Shown here in pieces: positions 27,735 to 38,061 of a stretch of 64,000 bases of DNA. Positions within the stretch are counted from its first letter, which is position 1. Each line of letters starts with the position of its first letter. Under the pieces are notes generated by a model. That model saw only the letters and a program-made list of their open reading frames with translations. It did not search any database and was not told the DNA's origin. The position numbers were made by a program, and so were the translations under genes. The DNA lies in assembly GCA_014647935.1 (NCBI GenBank), contig BMQD01000016.1:62001-126000 (forward strand), written 5' to 3'. The DNA is from Planomonospora parontospora. GTDB lineage: Bacteria > Actinomycetota > Actinomycetes > Streptosporangiales > Streptosporangiaceae.

Positions 27735-28976
27735 GTGACCGTGCCCGCAGCCTCCCCCGCCCTGCCTGTACCACTCGCAGGAGGCCTCGTCCTGAGGCAA
27801 GCGCAGCCCGCAGACCTCGACCAGATCGGAACGCTCCTGGCCGAACGCGGTGAACCCGCCGACGCCCTCGACCACCGGCTGGTCGCCACAGACCCCGACG
27901 CCGGTTGGTCGGCCTGCGCCGTGGTCGTCGACGGCGACCGGGTCGTCTCCACCGCGACGCTCCTCGACGAAGAAGTGCGCATCGCCGACATCCGCCTCCC
28001 CTCCGGTCAGGTCGAGCTGGTGGCCACCGACCGCGAATACGAAGGACGCGGACTCGTCCGGGCACTCATGCGATGGGCCCACGACCGCTCCGCCGCCCGC
28101 GGTCACGTCATCCAGGCGATGATCGGCATCCCGTACTTCTACCGGCTGTTCGGCTACGAGTACGCCGTCGACATACCGCCCGCACTGACCGTGCACACCC
28201 CGCCCCCCGGCGAGGCGACCCCGGGGCTCCGCCCCGCCCGGCCCTCCGACATCCCGGTCATGGCGGCTCTGCAGGAGACGGCCCAGAGCCGGTTCGACGT
28301 GGCCATGCCGCACTCACCCGCATGCTGGCGATGGCTGCTGGCCCACGAGGCGAGCACCCTGTGGGTCCTCGAGCACGGCGGCACCGTCGTCGCCACCGGG
28401 CGCACCACGCCTCCCGAAGACGATGGGCTGCTCCTGGCAGAGGCCGCCGCCCTCGACGAGGCCGCGGCGCGGGAACTGCTCCGCGGCGTCGCCGCACTGG
28501 TGCCCGGCGGGCAGGTACGGGTCGTCCATCGAGCCGGCACCGTGACCGCCGCCGCCTGGCACGACTTCCTCACCCACGAACCACGCCGGCAGGCGGAGCA
28601 GTACTACATCCGGATCCCGGACGTCACGGCGCTGCTGGACCGGCTGCGGCCACTGCTCTGGCACCGCCTCACCGCCGCGGGGATGGACCACACCGGCCGA
28701 GACATCGTCATCTCCACCTTCGGCGCCCACTACCGGATCCCGGTCCACGCCGACGGCCTCGGCGCGGTCACCGCCGGTGGCGCGATGCAGGGCCCCGCAG
28801 CGGTGGGCGGCGCCGGAGTGGCCCCCGACTACCTGCCCGCCCTGCTGTTCGGCCCGCACGGCATCGAAGGCCTGACCCGGATCCGGCCCGACGTCTACAC
28901 CGCGCAGGAGGAGCTGTTCCGGGCACTCTTCCCGCCGCTCACCGCCGATGTGCTCAGCTACTACCTGCCGTATTAG
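27735..28976 (+). CDS. Eis-like GNAT N-acetyltransferase
   Basis: This 413-residue protein has the length and layout of Eis-family enzymes: an N-terminal GNAT domain with an acetyl-CoA motif (VATDREYEGRGLVRALM, about residues 95-112), a second degenerate GNAT domain, and a C-terminal sterol-carrier-like domain. Eis proteins acetylate aminoglycosides or lysines. The stretch IPYFYRLFGYEYA is typical. GTG at 27735 is the start. The C-terminal carboxylate used in catalysis would be the last Tyr (end YYLPY instead of the usual Phe). It is convergent with the ribosomal operon, 12 bp away. Confidence 0.85.
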   Translation: MTVPAASPALPVPLAGGLVLRQAQPADLDQIGTLLAERGEPADALDHRLVATDPDAGWSACAVVVDGDRVVSTATLLDEEVRIADIRLPSGQVELVATDREYEGRGLVRALMRWAHDRSAARGHVIQAMIGIPYFYRLFGYEYAVDIPPALTVHTPPPGEATPGLRPARPSDIPVMAALQETAQSRFDVAMPHSPACWRWLLAHEASTLWVLEHGGTVVATGRTTPPEDDGLLLAEAAALDEAAARELLRGVAALVPGGQVRVVHRAGTVTAAAWHDFLTHEPRRQAEQYYIRIPDVTALLDRLRPLLWHRLTAAGMDHTGRDIVISTFGAHYRIPVHADGLGAVTAGGAMQGPAAVGGAGVAPDYLPALLFGPHGIEGLTRIRPDVYTAQEELFRALFPPLTADVLSYYLPY

Positions 28977-28988
28977 ACGGGGAGGATG

Positions 28989-29156
28989 TCAGTCGGGATT
29001 GATCAGGCCGCGCCGGTAGGCGCGGACCAGGCGGCGGGGCACCAGGACCTCCCGGCCGTCCACGATGATCGGGACCAGGTCGGGAGCCGTCGTCTTCCAC
29101 CGCGAGCGGCGGTGGCGGGTGTTGCTGCGCGACATCCTGCGTTTGGGGACGGCCAC
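28989..29156 (-). CDS. rpmF: 50S ribosomal protein L32, cysteine-free
   Basis: This 55-residue protein starts at GTG with [17 protein letters not shown], the conserved N-terminus of L32. The four zinc-binding cysteines of the normal form are absent, so it is a zinc-independent paralog. It is the last gene of the five-gene operon, starting 1 nt after the S14 stop. Confidence 0.93.
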   Translation of the reverse strand: MAVPKRRMSRSNTRHRRSRWKTTAPDLVPIIVDGREVLVPRRLVRAYRRGLINPD

Positions 29157-29157
29157 G

Positions 29158-29457
29158 TCACCAGCTCGCCTTCGTGATGCCGGGCAGCTCGCCGCGGTGG
29201 GCCATCTCGCGGAAGCGGATGCGCGACAGGCCGAACTTCGTCAGGTGGCCGCGGGGCCGGCCGTCGACGGAGTCGCGGTTGCGGATGCGGGTGGCTGAGG
29301 CGTCGCGGGGCTGGCGGGCCAGCGCCCGCACGGCCCGCTCCCGCTCCTCGGCGGTGCCGGTGCGGACGATCTCCTTGAGCGCGGCGCGGCGCTCGGCGTG
29401 GCGGGCCGTGATCGCCTTGCGGCGCTCGTTCGCGGCGATCTTGCTCTTCTTGGCCAT
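29158..29457 (-). CDS. rpsN: 30S ribosomal protein S14, zinc-independent
   Basis: This 99-residue protein begins [15 protein letters not shown] and ends [12 protein letters not shown]. It is the long S14 form, without the CxxC...CxxC zinc motif of the short form. Such a copy replaces the zinc protein when zinc is scarce. It overlaps the upstream L28 stop by one base (TGATG) and is followed by L32. Confidence 0.96.
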   Translation of the reverse strand: MAKKSKIAANERRKAITARHAERRAALKEIVRTGTAEERERAVRALARQPRDASATRIRNRDSVDGRPRGHLTKFGLSRIRFREMAHRGELPGITKASW

Positions 29458-29693
29458 CAGACCTTTCCTCCCCGGGCGCGGATGCGGGCCACGACGGCCT
29501 CGACGCCGATCTTGTCGACGGTCTTGATCGCCTTGGCGCTGAGCGTGAGCCGTACGAACCGGCCCTCACCGGGCAGCCAGTAGCGGCGGTTTTGGATGTT
29601 GGGGCTCCACCGGCGGCGGGTGCGCCGGTGGGAGTGGGAGACGCGGTTGCCGAAGACCGGCGCGGTCCCGGTCAGCTGGCAGTGGGCGGACAT
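29457..29693 (-). CDS. rpmB: 50S ribosomal protein L28, zinc-independent
   Basis: This 78-residue protein has the L28 pattern [25 protein letters not shown] and lacks the second cysteine pair of zinc-binding L28. Its start overlaps the L31 stop by one base (TGATG), so it is translationally coupled in the Zur-type operon. Confidence 0.95.
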   Translation of the reverse strand: MSAHCQLTGTAPVFGNRVSHSHRRTRRRWSPNIQNRRYWLPGEGRFVRLTLSAKAIKTVDKIGVEAVVARIRARGGKV

Positions 29694-29938
29694 CAGGCCC
29701 TCCCGTAGCGCCGGTTGAAGCGCTCGACGCGGCCGGCCGTGTCGAGCACGCGGGTGCGGCCGGTGTAGAAGGGGTGGCTGGCCGAGGAGACGTCGACGTC
29801 GACGACGGGGTAGGTGTTGCCGTCCTCCCAGGTGATCGTCTTGGTGCTGGTGATCGTCGAGCGGGTGAGGAACGCGAAGTCCGCACCCGGGTCGCGGAAG
29901 ACGACAGGGCGGTAGTCGGGGTGGATGCCCTTCTTCAC
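29693..29938 (-). CDS. rpmE2: 50S ribosomal protein L31 type B
   Basis: This 81-residue protein starts [14 protein letters not shown], a type B (zinc-free) L31 signature. The CxxC of type A is absent, and SHPFYTG and RFNRRYG are the conserved C-terminal motifs. It is the second gene of the operon, 4 bp after L33. Confidence 0.96.
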   Translation of the reverse strand: MKKGIHPDYRPVVFRDPGADFAFLTRSTITSTKTITWEDGNTYPVVDVDVSSASHPFYTGRTRVLDTAGRVERFNRRYGRA

Positions 29939-29942
29939 GGGG

Positions 29943-30107
29943 TCATCGCTCCTCTCGGAAGAGCACGTGCTCGCGGATGGTCGGGTCGTACTTGCGCAGG
30001 GTGAGCCGGTCGGGGTCGTTGCGCCGGTTCTTGCGGGTGACGTAGGTGTAGCCGGTGCCCGCGGTCGACTTGAGTTTGATCACGGGGCGGAGGTCGTTTC
30101 GGGCCAT
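29943..30107 (-). CDS. rpmG: 50S ribosomal protein L33, zinc-independent
   Basis: This 54-residue protein starts [24 protein letters not shown] and has the L33 fold motifs, but no cysteines. It is the first gene of the operon. GGAAGGAA precedes the ATG at normal spacing, and the Zur-type box lies about 36 bp upstream. A longer frame through the box is not used. Confidence 0.95.
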   Translation of the reverse strand: MARNDLRPVIKLKSTAGTGYTYVTRKNRRNDPDRLTLRKYDPTIREHVLFREER

Positions 30108-30142
30108 GGGGTTCCTTCCGTGCGGCCGACCCATGTAATGAT

Positions 30143-30161
30143 AATGGAAACGGTTTTCATT
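30143..30161. promoter_or_regulatory. Zur-type operator
   Basis: AATGGAAA-CGG-TTTTCATT is a near-perfect inverted repeat (one mismatch) in the 116-bp divergent region between rpmG and the COG0523 gene. It matches the actinobacterial Zur consensus type TGAAAACGGTTTTCA in size and sequence. Zinc-loaded Zur would repress both directions. Confidence 0.82.
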
Positions 30162-30223
30162 CCGCCAATCGATGTCCGGTCGCGGCGCCGGGAGCGTCAC
30201 CGCGCCCGCAAAAGGAGAGCCCT

Positions 30224-31366
30224 GTGTCCACCCCTGTCGTCCTCGTGGCGGGCCTGCACGCCACCGCCCGCACCGCCGCCGTCGAGGCGCTGCTGCACGA
30301 CCACCCCGGCGCCGTCGCGATCCACCACGACCTGCGCGAGGTGACCCGCGGCCGGATCGAGCGCGTGGTCCGCGACCGCTCCGGCGTCCTGGACCTGGCC
30401 GAGGTCCGGCTCGCGCACGGCTGCGTCACCTGTGCCGTGCGCGAGGACCTGCTGCCCGAGCTGGTACGGCGCGCTCCGGCCGCCTCCCTGCTGGTGGTGG
30501 ACCTGTGGGACACGGTCGAGCCCCGGTCGGTGGCCGAGGCCATCGACTGCGAGGAGGCCCGCGGCACGCTGCGCCTGACCTCGGTGCTGACCGCGCTGCA
30601 CGCCGCGCACATGCCGATCGACATCACCCGCGGGGACCGCCTGGCCGAGACGGGCCAGGCGGCGGCCGCCGGCGACGAGCGCCACCTGGCCGAGGTGCTG
30701 GCCCGGCAGATCGAATACGCCACCGGCCTGGTGCTGCACGGCGGCGACGCCGAGGACGACGAACTGTCGCGCGCCGTGCTCGACCACCTCGCGCCCGTCA
30801 CCCCCGTCTTCGGTGCCGACGCCCTGCCCGAGGTCCGCGGCGGCGCGGTGTGCACCGCCGAGCTGGCCGAGCGCGTCGACCCGGCGACCGCGCGGCTGCC
30901 CGTCGACGCCCGCACCGAGGAGATCACCACGGTGGTCTGGCACCGGCTGCGCCCGCTGCACCCCGCGCGCCTGTTCGACGCCGTCGACGAGCTGGCCACC
31001 ACCTCGGTCCGCTCGCGCGGCCGGTTCTGGCTGGCCACCCGGCACGAGCGCGTGCTGGCCTGGGACGCGGTCGCCGGAGTCGTCTCGGTGGAGGACGCCG
31101 GGCCGTGGCTGGCCGCCCTGCCGCAGGCCGCCTGGGACCTGGTCTCCGCGGCCCGCCGTACGGCCGCCGCCCTGGAGTGGAACGAGATCACCGGCGACCG
31201 CGTGCAGCACCTGGTCTTCACCGGCCCCGGCCTCGACCCCGGCCGCATCACCGCGCTGCTCGACTCCTGCCTGCTCACGCAGGAGGAGACGCTCGCTGGC
31301 TCCGATGCCTGGGCCGGCTACGACGACCCGTTCGCGGGCGTCCTCGATTTGGAGGAGATCGCATGA
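30224..31366 (+). CDS. COG0523 / Mrf-like protein of the Zur-regulated ribosome locus
   Basis: This 380-residue protein has the fold of CobW/COG0523 metal-linked GTPases and the conserved cysteine motif [10 protein letters not shown] (CxxC-type metal site). Its P-loop reads [13 protein letters not shown], lacking the GK[TS] of active GTPases, as also seen in actinobacterial paralogs beside cysteine-free ribosomal proteins. In mycobacteria such a protein, Mrf, recruits a hibernation factor to zinc-starved ribosomes. A similar role is inferred here. GTG follows AAAGGAG. The gene is divergent from the ribosomal operon across a Zur-type box. Confidence 0.87.
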   Translation: MSTPVVLVAGLHATARTAAVEALLHDHPGAVAIHHDLREVTRGRIERVVRDRSGVLDLAEVRLAHGCVTCAVREDLLPELVRRAPAASLLVVDLWDTVEPRSVAEAIDCEEARGTLRLTSVLTALHAAHMPIDITRGDRLAETGQAAAAGDERHLAEVLARQIEYATGLVLHGGDAEDDELSRAVLDHLAPVTPVFGADALPEVRGGAVCTAELAERVDPATARLPVDARTEEITTVVWHRLRPLHPARLFDAVDELATTSVRSRGRFWLATRHERVLAWDAVAGVVSVEDAGPWLAALPQAAWDLVSAARRTAAALEWNEITGDRVQHLVFTGPGLDPGRITALLDSCLLTQEETLAGSDAWAGYDDPFAGVLDLEEIA

Positions 31367-31450
31367 GGCCCCGCCGTACCCCGAGCACGAAGAGCGATCC
31401 GCCGCAGGGGGTGGACCACGTCGACCGCGAGGACGGCGATCCCGCCTTCC
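31363..31450 (+). pseudogene. possible rpsR (S18) N-terminal remnant
   Basis: A frame starting ATG inside the COG0523 stop (ATGA) reads [24 protein letters not shown] and then loses all similarity. The start resembles zinc-free S18 proteins (basic tail, then DPL..GVxHVDYKD). S18 genes are common in this locus in other actinomycetes. The rest of the gene is missing. The assignment rests on about 25 residues. Confidence 0.35.
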
Positions 31451-31534
31451 CCGACGCCGATGCCGCGGCGGTGTGGCGTCACAGGGACGGCGGGATGCCG
31501 TCGCGGGGAGGCGAGGCCGGGACGCAGGGCAGGA

Positions 31535-31948
31535 TCAGCGGCCGCCGCACAGTGCGCGGTCGACCAGTTCGGCGGCGGCCTTCTCCCTGGCCAGCATGCG
31601 CTCTCCGTCCGTGGTCCTGCCGCCGACGAACAGCGTGACGCTGCGCCGGCCGTCGGCGGTGACGCCGGTGCGCGCGGTGTATCCATAGTCGTCGCCGCCG
31701 TGGTTCCAGTAGAGGCCGCCGCACGTCAGCGGGCGTGACATGATCCCCAAGCCGTAGCGGGCCCCCGGCCAGACCTGCTGGAACGCCGTGGCGGGAACGG
31801 TCCGGCGCATTAGCGGTGCTTGCGGTAGTCCTCCACGGAGGCGAAGGCCGGGTAGGCGTCGTAGACGCCGGCGGTGTGCTGGAGCAGCCGACGGACGGTG
31901 ATCCGGCGGCCGTCATGGCCGTTGCCCCGGACCACGCCGGGCAGCCAG
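31535..31948 (-). pseudogene. serine hydrolase (beta-lactamase family) remnant
   Basis: The upstream piece (about 31811-31948) reads RWLPGVVRGNGHDGRRITVRRLLQHTAGVYDAYP, the region after the SxxK motif in class C beta-lactamase/DD-peptidase-like enzymes. The downstream piece (31535-31810) reads YGLGIMSRPLTCGGLYWNHGGDDYGY, the C-terminal part with an HxGxxxG-like motif. A stop and loss of roughly 200 residues separate them. The N-terminal part with the SxxK serine is gone, cut at a junction with response-regulator sequence. Confidence 0.75.
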
Positions 31949-31950
31949 CG

Positions 31951-32230
31951 CTCCTGATGGATGTGCGCATGCCCGGCCTGACCGGAGTGGAGGCCACCGG
32001 ACGCATCCTGGACGAGTGGCCGCACCAGGGCTCCGCCCCCGCGTGCTGATGCTGACCACCTTCGACCTCGACGAGTACGTCTACGCCTCCCTGCGCGCGG
32101 GCGCGTCCGGCTTCGTGCTGAAGAACACCTCACCCGACCGGCTCGCCGACGCCATCCGCGCGGTCGCGGCGGGAGAGGCCGCCCTCGCCCCGACCGTCAC
32201 CCGGCGGATCATCGGCGCCGTCACGACCCT
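31951..32230 (+). pseudogene. NarL-type response regulator remnant
   Basis: The receiver region starts abruptly at LLMDVRMPGLTGVEATGRI, with the phosphorylated Asp, at 31951. After WPHQGSAP the frame shifts by one base (an extra C near 32038) and continues VLMLTTFDLDEYVYASLRAGASGFVLKNTSPD to about 32230. The N-terminal third of the receiver and the LuxR helix-turn-helix are absent. It begins directly where the serine-hydrolase remnant on the other strand ends. Confidence 0.8.
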
Positions 32231-32539
32231 TCCTCCCGCCCTGCTCACCGGGGCGCAGGAACCCGCCACGGGCGTGCCCGGGCTCACCGGGGGAGCGGCG
32301 GATCCTGCCGTGCAGGCGCCGACGGCGGCCATCGGACCGGCCGAGGCCGTCAAGGTACTCGCGCGGGCGCACAAGATCTTGATCTGGGAATGTATCCGAC
32401 ATCCCCAGCGGCGGCGGCACGCGGTGCGCGATGACGTTTTCGGCCGCGCCTGCCCTGGCCGAACGGCCGAGACGCAAGGCTTCTTGGTCGGCTTGATAGC
32501 CGATGCGGGCCCTGTGGCGCGGCCGCGACGCTGATCTTT
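32231..32539. other. gene-free stretch between response regulator remnant and peptidase
   Basis: About 310 bp without convincing coding sequence. It presumably contains worn-out DNA from the lost response regulator end and the promoter of the exported hydrolase. Confidence 0.4.
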
Positions 32540-34087
32540 ATGAGAAAGATCTCCACGGCGGCCGTGGCCGCCCTCACGGTGCTCGCCTCGTCCGGTTCCG
32601 TGGGCGCCCTGGCCGCCTCCGGACCCCGGCACTCCGGCCCGGCCGGTCCTCTCGCCCGGTTCGAGCAGCAGAAGATCACCTGGAACGACTGCCGGACCGG
32701 TCCCGGCGATGAGCTCGGCACCCAACTGCACGCCGCCGGGGCGCGCTGCGCCGAGGTCACGGTCCCACTGGACCACAGCAGCCCGGACGGACGGACCATC
32801 ACGGTCGCGATCTCCCGGCTGCAGGCCACCGCCCCCGGCCGCCGGCGCGGAGCGCTCCTGATCAACCCCGGCGGCCCCGGTGACCCCGGAAGGATCTACG
32901 CACTGCTGCTCAAGGCGGCCTCACCCGCACTGGCGGCCCGCTACGACCTGATCGGGATGGATCCCCGCTTCACCGGGCTCAGCACCCCGCTGAACTGCCA
33001 CTGGCCCATCGGCGACTACGTGCGCTCGACCGGCCACGACCGGCGTGCCTTCGACCGGATCGCTGCACAGGCCAAAGACCTGGCCGCCCGCTGCGCGGGG
33101 CAGCGGGAGATGCTGCCCCATGCCTCGGCCCGTGCCACCGCCCGTGACATGGACGTCATCCGCGCCGCCCTGGGCGAGTCGAAGCTGTCCTATCTCGGCG
33201 GGTCGTACGGCACCTACCTGGGTGCGGTCTACATGCAACTGTTCCCCGCCCGCGTCGACCGGTTCGTCCTCGACAGCGCCCTGGACCCCGCGGACGCCGG
33301 ACCCGGCTACGCCCGCTCGATGGGGCCGTACCTGGCCGCGGCGCTGAAGGAGTGGGCCGGCTGGGCCGCACGCCACCACGACCGCTACCGCCTGGGCTCC
33401 ACCCCCGCCCGGGTTCTGGCCACCGTGGACCGCATCGACCGGGCCGCAGCCCGTAGCCCGCTGCGGATCGGCCGCCACCAGGTCGACACCCACGTCTTCC
33501 CGGCGATCCTGCTGTTCAGCCTGGGCCGGGATAGCGAGCAGGCCTACGCCGCCCTGGCCGCCGACCTCAAGGTCCTCGACGAGGCCGCCCGCGGAGCCGA
33601 AATCACCTCGGCCCCCTCCCTGGAGGAAGGACTGGCGTACCTGTCCTCCCCGGAGACCGGCGGGGCCGGCAGCGCACGGATGGCGATCACCTGCGCCGAC
33701 GGGCCCGCCCGCGATCCCGGCGCCTACTACCGCGACATCCAGGCCCACCGCGCCGACGAACCCCTGTTCGGCCCGCTGACCCGCGCCATGAACCTCCCGT
33801 GCGCATTCTGGCCGACCTCCCCCGCCGAGCCCTCCACCCGGATCCGCAACGACGTCCCGGCCCTGATCGTCGGGGCCTCCGGCGACCCCAAGACCCCCCA
33901 TCCGGGCCAGCGGGCGATGCGCCGGGCCCTGAGCGGCTCCCGCATGGTCACCGTGCGCGGTGCCTTCCGCCACCTGGTCTCCGGGGTGTTCACCTCCACC
34001 CCTGACGTCTGCGTCGACGACGCCGTCGGCCGCTATCTGCTCGATGGCGTCCTGCCCGCCGAAGACACCACCTGCCCCGCCCGGTAG
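32540..34087 (+). CDS. secreted S33-family alpha/beta hydrolase (tripeptidyl aminopeptidase-like)
   Basis: This 515-residue protein has a signal peptide (about residues 1-27, cleavage near ALAASG). The family N-terminal motif is CAEVTVPLDHSSP. Oxyanion NPGGPGDPG and nucleophile elbow GGSYGTYLG (Ser near residue 225) follow, with Asp in GASGDPKTP. The catalytic His is probably that in GAFRHLVSG, where relatives usually have GHG. A C-terminal cap with CVDDAVGRYLLDG and a cysteine-bearing TTCPAR end completes the family layout. It releases tripeptides or similar outside the cell. ATG has a weak ribosome site. Confidence 0.9.
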   Translation: MRKISTAAVAALTVLASSGSVGALAASGPRHSGPAGPLARFEQQKITWNDCRTGPGDELGTQLHAAGARCAEVTVPLDHSSPDGRTITVAISRLQATAPGRRRGALLINPGGPGDPGRIYALLLKAASPALAARYDLIGMDPRFTGLSTPLNCHWPIGDYVRSTGHDRRAFDRIAAQAKDLAARCAGQREMLPHASARATARDMDVIRAALGESKLSYLGGSYGTYLGAVYMQLFPARVDRFVLDSALDPADAGPGYARSMGPYLAAALKEWAGWAARHHDRYRLGSTPARVLATVDRIDRAAARSPLRIGRHQVDTHVFPAILLFSLGRDSEQAYAALAADLKVLDEAARGAEITSAPSLEEGLAYLSSPETGGAGSARMAITCADGPARDPGAYYRDIQAHRADEPLFGPLTRAMNLPCAFWPTSPAEPSTRIRNDVPALIVGASGDPKTPHPGQRAMRRALSGSRMVTVRGAFRHLVSGVFTSTPDVCVDDAVGRYLLDGVLPAEDTTCPAR

Positions 34088-34274
34088 CGGTCTGGGCTGA
34101 GCCGCGGTGGGCTTTTCATCCAACGGCACCCCGCCCACCGGTGCATACACCATCGCCGAGGTCGTGGCGGGGGTTTGCCGGCGCCTCCACCTCCGGCATC
34201 CGCGAAGCCAGACGCCTGCTGGGGGCCCCGTCGGTGGAACTGAGGCTCCGGACCTGAACTCATCCTGCCGGGGC

Positions 34275-35537
34275 TCACCCCTGCCGGGCGGCCTCGGGTT
34301 CGTCATGGGTTTCGTCGTGGGTGATGTGCATGAGCTGTCGCCAGAGCGCCACCACGAAGACGGCGGAGCCGGCGAAGGCGAACCAGAAGGGGGCGGTCAC
34401 GCCGTAGCGGGCGGCCAGCGCCCCGCCGATGAGCGAACCGGCGACCAGGCCGCCGAAGACGCAGATGGTGTTCACACTGCCCACCCGGCCCTGCAGTCCG
34501 GCCGGGACGGCCCGCTGCCGGACGGTGACCGAGGTGGTGCCCCAGATGAACGCGTGCGCGCCGAACACCAGGAAGATCGCCGAGGCTGCCCACGGGGAGG
34601 TGGTGAGCGCGAGGCCGAGATGGGTGAGCGTTTCGAGGATCAGCCCGACTCGCATGATCACTCCTAGGCTGAACCGGCGGGTGATCGTCCCGTAGAGGGA
34701 GGTGCCGACGATCCCGCCGACCGCGCTGACCGTGGTGAGCAGGCCGAAGCCGATGGGACCGAGGTCGAGCCGTTCCAGGCTGTAGAGGACCAGCACCGAC
34801 CAGGCGGCGCCGAATGTGATGTTGAAGATCAGGATGGTGAGGACCAGGGTCCGCACGGCGGCGTGCCGGATCGTCCAGCCGAATCCCTCCCCGAGTTCGT
34901 GCCGGAGTCCCGCGCCTCCGGTACCCTTCTCCCGCCCGTGCGGCGGCAGCGAGACCCGGGAGATCATGACGAGTCCCGCCGCGACGAGCAGGAACTGCCC
35001 GGCGAACGGCCAGGTCGCCCCGGCGGTGAAGAGCAGCGCGCCCAGCGGCGGCCCGGCGAGCTGGTTGAGGGTGAGGAACCCGGTCTGCAGCCGGGCGTTC
35101 GCCACCAGGAGGTCGTCGCGGGCGACCAGCATCGGGGTGAGCGTCGAGGTGGTGTTGTCGGCGAACACCTCGGTGACCCCGATCAGCGCCAGCGCGATCA
35201 GCGCCCCGGCCACCGTCACGGTCCCGGTGGCGATCATCGCGATCAGCCCGGCCAGGATCACCAGTCGTACGGCGTTGGCCGCCAGCACGATCCGCCGCCG
35301 GTCCAGCCGGTCCGACAGCACCCCCGCGTAGAGGCTGAACGCCAGCGGCGGCGCCCAGCCGATCAGCGCTCCCAGCGAGATCAGGAACGGGTCGCGCGTC
35401 AGCGACGCGATGAGCAGCGGCGCCGCCGCCATCGCCACGCCGTCCCCGAAGTTGGTCATCCAGCTCGAGCCCAGCAGCCACCGGAACGATGACCCCAGTC
35501 GTTCGGGTATGAATCGCCCGATTACCTGCCGCATCAC
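34275..35537 (-). CDS. MFS transporter (EntS/MFS_3-like)
   Basis: This 420-residue transporter has about 12 helices. WMTNFGDGVAMAAAPLLIASLTRDPF and YAGVLSDRLDRRRIVL (loop 2-3 motif) are the classic features of the MFS_3 group, which exports siderophores, drugs or peptides. The central loop carries PPHGREKGTGG. It has an ATG pair at 35537/35534. The next 300 bp upstream contain a fragment of another gene. Substrate unknown. Confidence 0.92.
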   Translation of the reverse strand: MMRQVIGRFIPERLGSSFRWLLGSSWMTNFGDGVAMAAAPLLIASLTRDPFLISLGALIGWAPPLAFSLYAGVLSDRLDRRRIVLAANAVRLVILAGLIAMIATGTVTVAGALIALALIGVTEVFADNTTSTLTPMLVARDDLLVANARLQTGFLTLNQLAGPPLGALLFTAGATWPFAGQFLLVAAGLVMISRVSLPPHGREKGTGGAGLRHELGEGFGWTIRHAAVRTLVLTILIFNITFGAAWSVLVLYSLERLDLGPIGFGLLTTVSAVGGIVGTSLYGTITRRFSLGVIMRVGLILETLTHLGLALTTSPWAASAIFLVFGAHAFIWGTTSVTVRQRAVPAGLQGRVGSVNTICVFGGLVAGSLIGGALAARYGVTAPFWFAFAGSAVFVVALWRQLMHITHDETHDEPEAARQG

Positions 35538-35635
35538 AGTTCCAGGACCTTACGGCCCCCCTCTGCCGGCGGCAACGCGAATACGGGCGCCCATGGCGGA
35601 CCTCGTCACCGCGCCCGCCGGCTCCCGGCGCTGGT

Positions 35636-35803
35636 GGGGCGACGCGCATGGCGGTCCCGTTGCCCCAGGAGCCGCTGCCGTCGAACAGGTCCGCGGCGAG
35701 GGTGCGCCGGTCGCCGCCCTCGCGGACCACGCGGAGATCCGGCCGGTGGCGGGCCCGTACCCGCGGTCGAAGTCGTGGTGGGCGGCGAAGGAGACGGCGA
35801 GCG
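35636..35803 (-). pseudogene. duplicated fragment of the ADP-ribosylglycohydrolase gene
   Basis: This segment aligns with 24142-24310, inside the intact gene, with only about ten differences, and both are on the minus strand. One base is missing (AGATCC versus AGCATGC) and so the frame breaks. It covers the HHDFDRGYGPATGR to SGSWGN region. Flanks share no similarity, so it is a copied piece, not a gene. Confidence 0.85.
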
Positions 35804-35903
35804 TGCCGCGATGGCCGTTACGCCGATTGCTGGAACGTCTCCATGACATCGGTGGCGGGCGGGTGAGCCGCATGCCGTACGGAGCGGCGGCGCGGTGCGC
35901 CGA

Positions 35904-36488
35904 TCACCGGATGACACCCGCGCGGGCGGCGGCGAAGGCGGCGTCGGCCGCGCGTTCCGCGTCGCGTTCGGTGACCGGCTCACGGGTGACGAACAGCCGG
36001 TAGTAGATCGGGGCGACGGCCGTCCTGATCACGTCGGCGACGTCCGTGCCCGCCGGCAGCTCGCCCCGGTCGACGGCTCGCCGCACCACGTCGGCCGCCT
36101 GCTCGTGGCGGGCCACGAAGAAGTCGTGCAGGGACCGCGCGGCGCCGCCGCTCTGCACGGCCGCCGTCACGAACGCGGTGGAGACCGGCCCGGCGACGGG
36201 GTCGGCGAACCCGCTCTGCACCAGCCGGGCGATCTCCCGCAGGTCCTCCTGGAGGGAACCGGTGTCGGGCACCGGCCACGGTTCCTGCCGCGCGAGTTCC
36301 AGGGCGTCCGCGATCAGCCCCTCGGCGCTGCCCCAGCGGCGGTACACGGTCGTCTTGTGGACACCGGAGCGGCTCGCCACGTTCTCCACCGTCAGTCCGC
36401 TGTAGCCGTGTTCGGCCAGTTCGGTGAGGGTCGCCTGCCGTACGGCGTCGCGCACACGGGCGCTGCGACCACCGGGACGCTTCTCCAA
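35904..36488 (-). CDS. TetR family regulator of the resistance cassette
   Basis: This 194-residue repressor has an N-terminal helix-turn-helix (LTVENVASRSGVHKTTVYRRWG, about residues 31-52) and a TetR_C-like ligand domain. The start codon is TTG at 36488, preceded by CTGGAG at normal spacing; no ATG fits. It is divergent from the ABC-F and Vgb genes across 73 bp, with half-sites in between. It probably senses the antibiotic and controls the pair (inference). Confidence 0.92.
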   Translation of the reverse strand: MEKRPGGRSARVRDAVRQATLTELAEHGYSGLTVENVASRSGVHKTTVYRRWGSAEGLIADALELARQEPWPVPDTGSLQEDLREIARLVQSGFADPVAGPVSTAFVTAAVQSGGAARSLHDFFVARHEQAADVVRRAVDRGELPAGTDVADVIRTAVAPIYYRLFVTREPVTERDAERAADAAFAAARAGVIR

Positions 36489-36561
36489 TGTCTACTCCAG
36501 TTGCATTAAGCCTTGTGCTGGGTTACCTTAAAGCTACACAAGTTGCGATTGGAGTTCCATT
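36489..36561. promoter_or_regulatory. divergent promoter/operator of the resistance cassette
   Basis: The 73-bp region between TetR and ABC-F is AT-rich. CTTGTG (36512-36517) and CACAAG (36537-36542) form an inverted repeat with a 19-nt spacer. Both genes have GGAG ribosome sites mirrored at its edges (actcca...tggagt). It is the likely TetR operator. Confidence 0.6.

Positions 36562-38054
<1,493 letters not shown>

Positions 38055-38061
<7 letters not shown>

Noticed and set aside
34088-34274. Possible resolvase or transposase fragment between the peptidase and the MFS gene
   Set aside because: A few residues in one frame looked helix-turn-helix-like, but no convincing motif or inverted repeat was found.
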